NCBI GenBank assembly: GCA_002361655.1
Contig: DETM01000059.1
Coordinates: forward strand, 1-20,807
From: Prevotella sp. UBA3288
GTDB taxonomy: Bacteria > Bacteroidota > Bacteroidia > Bacteroidales > Bacteroidaceae
Direction: 5' to 3'
DNA: 20,807 nucleotides
Under the pieces are notes generated by a model. The model was not told the origin of the DNA. It made no database searches and saw nothing but the letters and a program-made list of their open reading frames with translations. Shown here in pieces: positions 16,700 to 20,807 of this stretch (position 1 is its first letter; each line of letters starts with the position of its first letter). The translations under genes and the position numbers were made by a program.

Positions 16700-16891
16700 A
16701 TGAAAAGACTGCTACACCTTATTATAATAATTGCCGGCATCAACTATGCCTACGACAAATGGCTGAAACTGTCGCTCGACTGCGAGAACATTTTCAACAC
16801 CAACCAGTTTCTGGCTGGACCACAATATAATATGTTCCCACAATTCAATCGCAGCAGAACCATCATGGGAACCATTGCCTTCACCTTTTAA
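16700..16891 (+). pseudogene. Remnant of a TonB-dependent receptor (signal-like start joined to last barrel strands)
   Basis: A 63-codon ORF whose ATG directly follows the TAA of the kinase gene. The first ~13 residues (MKRLLHLIIIIAG) look like the front of a signal peptide with no cleavage site. From INYAYDKW on, the sequence looks like the last two strands of an outer-membrane barrel: LKLSLDCENIFN, a Pro/Phe-rich turn, then TIMGTIAFTF with the terminal aromatic. The same pattern (GANYN ... LGLNIHNLLN ... LMFDIGYKLW) ends the intact receptor next door. The simplest reading is an internal deletion that removed plug and most of the barrel while keeping frame. A short expressed peptide cannot be excluded. 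Confidence 0.65.
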
Positions 16892-16905
16892 AAAAAACTG
16901 CAAGA

Positions 16906-19425
16906 ATGGAATTAAACAGAGTCCTTACAACAATTGCTGCCTGCCTGATAATGCTCACTGCCAACGCACAACATCAGGCGGATGACTATCGTGCACTCTA
17001 CGAAGAAGCCGAGAATCTATTCAACATAGGACGATTCGAAGACACCGAACGTGTGCTGACCAATCACATGACGAGATTCCCTCAGACCCTTCGTCCCAGT
17101 GTCTATCGCTTGCTGGCACTGACAAATATCGCTGTCGACCAGGAAGAGGAAGCCGAGAAATATGTACGGATGCTACTGCAAGAGAACCCCTACTATACCA
17201 CTACGCCAGACGATCATCAGCGCTTCATTGACATGGTGAACCGCATCAAGGCCGGACTTTCCAACACTATCACAACGGCCTCCAGCCAGGCAGAGACACT
17301 CAGCGAGGTGCCGGTGCCTACGACACTTATCACCGAAGAGATGATACGCAACTGTGGTGGACGCAACCTGCAGGAGGTACTGGCTGCCTATGTGCCCGGT
17401 ATGTACATCATCGACTGCAACGACGACATCAATATTGCCATGCGTGGCATCTACAGTGCCAGCCAGGAGAAGATTCTCTTCATGCTCAACGGACACCGTC
17501 TGAACAGTTATTGTACCAACACCGCCGCACCAGACTTCAGCATCAGCCTCGAGAAACTCAAGCAAATAGAGGTGCTGCGCGGTCCGGCTTCATCACTCTA
17601 TGGCGGTGTGGCCCTAACTGCCGTTGTTAACCTTATCACCAAGCAAGGTGCCGACATCGACGGACTGAAAGCACGTGCCGGCATAGGTACCTACAACCAG
17701 TATCATGGCGACCTGCTCTTCGGTAAACGCTACTTCGACCTCGACATCATGATCTGGGGAAGTTTCTATCTGGCAAAAGGTCAGCGCGTCAGCGTCGACA
17801 AGGCCGACACCGGAATGCGACTCTCGGGCGGCGATATCACGGTGGGAGGCATCGGCAACAAGCCCTCCTATGACTTCGGCGTATCTCTGAAATATAAAGA
17901 CCTGAAGTTCTTCTACAACACCCAGTGTTCAGAAATCCAGGCCCCCATGACAATGACACACACTTTCTCGCCATTCGATATAGACAAATACAAGACTTTC
18001 TACAGTGTACGTCCCAGCCATTACACGCTTTCCCATCATGCCGACCTGAGTTATGGACGTCAACTGGACAATGTCTACCTGAAGGGACAGATTGCCTACG
18101 ACAACAGCGATATGACTCAATATCAAGTCATCAGCGACATTGCACTGCCCGGATTTTCCGCCATCCTCCCGCTGCCGGCAACCTCCAAGGCATTGATGGC
18201 TGACACCGTAGGCGGCATTGCACGCTACATCAGCGGTCAGGAACACACCTTCAGTGCTAAAGTCCAGGGAGACTGGAGTTACATCAACAATGGTGTTCAC
18301 AAGGGGCTGCTCACCTTTGGGGTGGAATACAGCCATTTCCAACTGGACGATGCGCGCTATGTCTTCGTCTACGATTTCATAAAAACACTACCTGAAACGG
18401 TAAACATTTCACAACTCGGCAAAGGTAATGAGAACAACGCCAACGCCTCCATTCAACTGAAACACCAATGGGGGCCTTTCATTCTCAACGCCGGTCTCCG
18501 CTACGACTACAAGGCACGCTATGACCATACTTACATACGTGAGTTGTCACCTCGTCTGGCACTCATCTTCCTACAGCCCAAGTGGAACGTGAAACTGAGT
18601 TATGCCAAGGCTTTTATTGATGCGCCCTATCTTTATCGCAAGACCAACCAGTTCCTCTTTGTCATGCTTGGCGACAACACTTTGCAGCGACTGGCCTATG
18701 TCCTTGACCCCGAATCGATGCACTCCTACCAACTGACACTGGGCACCACCCAACTGCTACCGGGACTCGACCTGGAACTTAACGGCTTCTACAACCGTAC
18801 GCGTGACTTGATTTATATGGACCTCATCGAGCACTATAATATGGGCTCTTCTGACATCTACGGCCTTGAGTTGTCGGGCAAATACAAGTACCGCACCCTG
18901 ACGGCCCATCTTGCTGCCGGATGGCAGAAAAGCCGTAAGTATGAACTTTTCTTTGCCCAGTTCGACACCCCATTCAATATGCCTGAACTCTCTGCCGACG
19001 TTACGCTGGCATGGCAGGCCACCAAGCAATTTAAACTGCACAGCCATATGGCCTTCAACAGCAGCCAGCGCACAATTTATAAGAATGTCTTCAGTTATGC
19101 CACCATCAAGAAGACCACTGCCATCATCAACGCCCTTGACGAGAAGGAAGCCTCCGGACAGCCTCTCACCGACGAGGAGAACGAACAATACCTGGAGGCT
19201 CGCGGAGCACGCATAGATGCCTATAACAACATGGATGTGGAGAAACACGTGCCCGCCTATTTCACACTGGACATCGGTGCCAACTACAACATCGGACGAA
19301 TAGAACTGGGACTGAACATCCACAACCTGCTGAACCGCAGGTATTCGCTCAGCGGTGCCTGCGTCGGACTCGTTCCACAGAAAGGACGCTGGCTGATGTT
19401 CGACATCGGCTACAAACTATGGTAA
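16906..19425 (+). CDS. TonB-dependent outer-membrane receptor with helical TPR-like N-terminal domain
   Basis: 839 aa. Signal peptide 1-21 (ends TANAQ). Residues ~24-118 are helical and resemble TPR units (ALYEEAENLFNIGRFEDTERVL, then DQEEEAEKYVRMLLQENP), in the place where Bacteroidetes SusC proteins usually have a carboxypeptidase-like beta domain. The plug follows (~128-240): VPVPTTLITEEMIRN, LQEVLAAYVPGMYI, MRGIYSASQEKILFMLNG and EVLRGPASSLYGG, all typical of TonB receptors. The rest is the 22-strand barrel, ending in Trp. The plug order is closer to siderophore, cobalamin or colicin-type receptors than to SusC, and no SusD follows. It sits 14 nt after the receptor remnant, at the end of the signalling cluster. 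The substrate is unknown. Confidence 0.88.
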   Translation: MELNRVLTTIAACLIMLTANAQHQADDYRALYEEAENLFNIGRFEDTERVLTNHMTRFPQTLRPSVYRLLALTNIAVDQEEEAEKYVRMLLQENPYYTTTPDDHQRFIDMVNRIKAGLSNTITTASSQAETLSEVPVPTTLITEEMIRNCGGRNLQEVLAAYVPGMYIIDCNDDINIAMRGIYSASQEKILFMLNGHRLNSYCTNTAAPDFSISLEKLKQIEVLRGPASSLYGGVALTAVVNLITKQGADIDGLKARAGIGTYNQYHGDLLFGKRYFDLDIMIWGSFYLAKGQRVSVDKADTGMRLSGGDITVGGIGNKPSYDFGVSLKYKDLKFFYNTQCSEIQAPMTMTHTFSPFDIDKYKTFYSVRPSHYTLSHHADLSYGRQLDNVYLKGQIAYDNSDMTQYQVISDIALPGFSAILPLPATSKALMADTVGGIARYISGQEHTFSAKVQGDWSYINNGVHKGLLTFGVEYSHFQLDDARYVFVYDFIKTLPETVNISQLGKGNENNANASIQLKHQWGPFILNAGLRYDYKARYDHTYIRELSPRLALIFLQPKWNVKLSYAKAFIDAPYLYRKTNQFLFVMLGDNTLQRLAYVLDPESMHSYQLTLGTTQLLPGLDLELNGFYNRTRDLIYMDLIEHYNMGSSDIYGLELSGKYKYRTLTAHLAAGWQKSRKYELFFAQFDTPFNMPELSADVTLAWQATKQFKLHSHMAFNSSQRTIYKNVFSYATIKKTTAIINALDEKEASGQPLTDEENEQYLEARGARIDAYNNMDVEKHVPAYFTLDIGANYNIGRIELGLNIHNLLNRRYSLSGACVGLVPQKGRWLMFDIGYKLW

Positions 19426-19473
19426 GCAGCGACATTGGGGCTTGGCTAAGGACGGTCTCTTGCATATCCCTTA

Positions 19474-19505
19474 CTTATTTAGATAACACCCAAATAAGGC
19501 TTTTT
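19474..19505 (+). terminator. Possible terminator after the receptor gene
   Basis: A 7-bp A/T-rich stem (19474-19480 with 19492-19498) closes an 11-nt loop and is followed by GC and five T. The stem is weak, but it is well placed 49 nt after the receptor stop and before the next promoter. Confidence 0.45.
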
Positions 19506-19527
19506 CACAAGATTTTGCTATCTCTGC

Positions 19528-19558
19528 TTTGCATTTTGCGGGAAAAGTAGTAACTTTG
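19528..19558 (+). promoter_or_regulatory. Promoter of the AAA-type ATPase gene
   Basis: TTTG (19528-19531), a 19-nt spacer, then TAACTTTG (19551-19558), 26 nt before the ATG at 19585. It separates the ATPase gene from the cluster upstream. Confidence 0.75.
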
Positions 19559-19584
19559 CACCTGTTTTAAAACAAATCGAAGGA

Positions 19585-20772
19585 ATGGAAGCCTTTTTCA
19601 GAACACACCGCTACCTTGTGGAGCATGTCAATGCTCCGGTTCGTCGCTCATTGATGGATGAGATTGACTGGAACGACAGGCTTATCGGTATAAAAGGAAC
19701 CCGAGGTATCGGAAAGACCACATTCCTTCTGCAATACGCTAAAGAAAAGTTTGATGTCGATGACCAGCAGTGTCTCTACATCAACATGAACAACTTCTAC
19801 TTTCAGGGGCGAGGCATTGCAGACTTTGCCGGTGAGTTCTACCACCACGGAGGCCGCGTGTTGCTCATCGACCAGGTCTTCAAGCAGGACGACTGGTCGC
19901 GCGAACTCAGAAAATGCTACGACCTCTATCCTGGTCTAAAAATCGTGTTCACGGGTAGCAGTGTGATGCGTTTGAAGGACGAGAACCCCGAACTGAACGG
20001 CATTGTCAAGTCGTACAACCTGCGTGGATTCTCCTTCCGCGAGTTTCTTAACCTGCTGACCAACAACGACCTGCGCTCCTACTCGCTTGAAGAGATCCTC
20101 TCCGACCACGAGCGCATCGTCAAGCAAATACTGCCGAAAGTATCCCCCCGCCGCTATTTTCAAGACTACATCCATCATGGCTTCTACCCATTCTTCCAGG
20201 AGCACCGCAATTACTCGGAGAACCTGCTTAAGACAATGAACATGATGACCGAGGTGGACATTCTGCTGATTAAGCAGATAGAACTGAAATATCTCGCAAA
20301 AATCAAGAAACTGTTCTACGAACTGGCAGAGGAGGGTCCTAAGGCTCCCAACGTGTCACGACTGGCCTCCGACATTGAGACCAGCCGCGCTACAGTGATG
20401 AACTACATCAAGTATCTCACCGACGCACGTATGCTGAACATGATCTACCCCTACGGAGAGTCGTTCCCCAAAAAGCCCTCGAAGGTGATGCTCCACAATT
20501 CGAACCTGCTCTATGCCATCTACCCGATTCACGTGGAGAAACAGACGGCTATGGAGACCTTCTTTGTCAACTCCCTATGGAAAGACCATAAGGTCAATCA
20601 GTCGGGGCGCGACAACTGCTATTTGGTCGACGGCAAACTGAAGTTCCGCATCTGTGATGCAAATGCCCATAATAAGTTAAGATACTTGCCCGACACTATC
20701 TATGCTCGCTACAATACGGAAGTAGGGAAAGACAACCAGATACCCCTATGGCTACTGGGATTCTTATACTAA
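19585..20772 (+). CDS. AAA-type ATPase, DUF4143-like, with altered Walker B
   Basis: 395 aa, cytoplasmic. Walker A is GTRGIGKTT (38-46, Lys44). Walker B is RVLLIDQ (91-97), with Gln97 where the catalytic Glu normally follows the Asp. A sensor-like VFTGSS follows (121-126). NLRGFSFREFLNL (145-157) is typical of this family. Residues ~255-290 look like a winged helix (NVSRLASDIETSRATVMNYIKYL). The C-terminal ~90 residues fit the DUF4143 region, but its nuclease-like motif is not evident. The family is widespread and poorly characterised. Homologues are often described as hypothetical AAA ATPases possibly linked to toxin-antitoxin or defence functions, which is not shown here. It has its own promoter and is complete; only 35 nt follow the stop. 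Confidence 0.85.
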   Translation: MEAFFRTHRYLVEHVNAPVRRSLMDEIDWNDRLIGIKGTRGIGKTTFLLQYAKEKFDVDDQQCLYINMNNFYFQGRGIADFAGEFYHHGGRVLLIDQVFKQDDWSRELRKCYDLYPGLKIVFTGSSVMRLKDENPELNGIVKSYNLRGFSFREFLNLLTNNDLRSYSLEEILSDHERIVKQILPKVSPRRYFQDYIHHGFYPFFQEHRNYSENLLKTMNMMTEVDILLIKQIELKYLAKIKKLFYELAEEGPKAPNVSRLASDIETSRATVMNYIKYLTDARMLNMIYPYGESFPKKPSKVMLHNSNLLYAIYPIHVEKQTAMETFFVNSLWKDHKVNQSGRDNCYLVDGKLKFRICDANAHNKLRYLPDTIYARYNTEVGKDNQIPLWLLGFLY

Positions 20773-20807
20773 ACAAATATTCTCATTTAATACATTTATC
20801 TATCTAA

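Noticed and set aside
16906..19425. SusC of a polysaccharide utilisation locus
   Set aside because: No SusD follows, the N-terminal domain is helical, and the plug looks like that of classical TonB receptors.

Overview
This window looks like chromosomal DNA of a Bacteroidales bacterium, most probably Prevotellaceae. Several start regions carry the Bacteroidetes sigma-factor signature (a TAnnTTTG -7 box, often with TTTG about 20 nt upstream) and no obvious Shine-Dalgarno sequences. The gene content also fits: a GT3-type glycogen synthase beside a short-form alpha-glucan phosphorylase, a propeller/Y_Y_Y sensor, a TonB-dependent receptor and a Na+-type membrane pyrophosphatase. The species is inferred, not proven.

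Left part (1-7900). A tRNA 5' end on the minus strand runs off the left edge and has its own promoter. Next, on the minus strand, is a two-gene glycogen operon (glycogen synthase, then phosphorylase) ending in a strong intrinsic terminator. A small secreted protein of unknown function is divergent from it. That gene converges, across a bidirectional terminator, on a minus-strand pair: an ATP-grasp-like protein of unknown substrate, overlapping by 4 nt a secreted GH43 glycosidase. The ATP-grasp gene carries an in-frame array of three 17-bp palindromes with an exact 22-bp period.

Centre (7900-10260). hppA, a membrane pyrophosphatase, is transcribed divergently from the ATP-grasp gene. Its residues suggest a K+-dependent, Na+ (probably Na+/H+) pump. 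A 9-bp tandem repeat (5 copies) separates it from the next locus.

Right part (10266-19425). Six tightly packed plus-strand ORFs follow: (1) a response regulator fused to a PP2C/SpoIIE phosphatase, (2) a membrane-anchored coiled-coil protein with a WD40-like propeller, (3) a periplasmic-propeller sensor whose histidine kinase domain has lost its phospho-accepting His (Asp697) but keeps its ATP-binding motifs, (4) a soluble histidine kinase with an intact His30, similar in sequence to the kinase part of (3), (5) a 63-codon remnant joining a signal-peptide-like start to the last strands of an outer-membrane barrel, and (6) a TonB-dependent receptor with a helical, TPR-like N-terminal domain. I read this as one signalling/outer-membrane unit. 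The periplasmic sensor may act through a pseudokinase-kinase pair on the phosphatase regulator, coupled to an outer-membrane receptor. This is the best candidate for an undescribed system in the window, and the wiring is inference.

The window closes with a separately promoted AAA-type ATPase of the DUF4143-like class, whose Walker B motif carries Gln where Glu is usual. No CRISPR array, insertion sequence, rRNA or integrase was seen.
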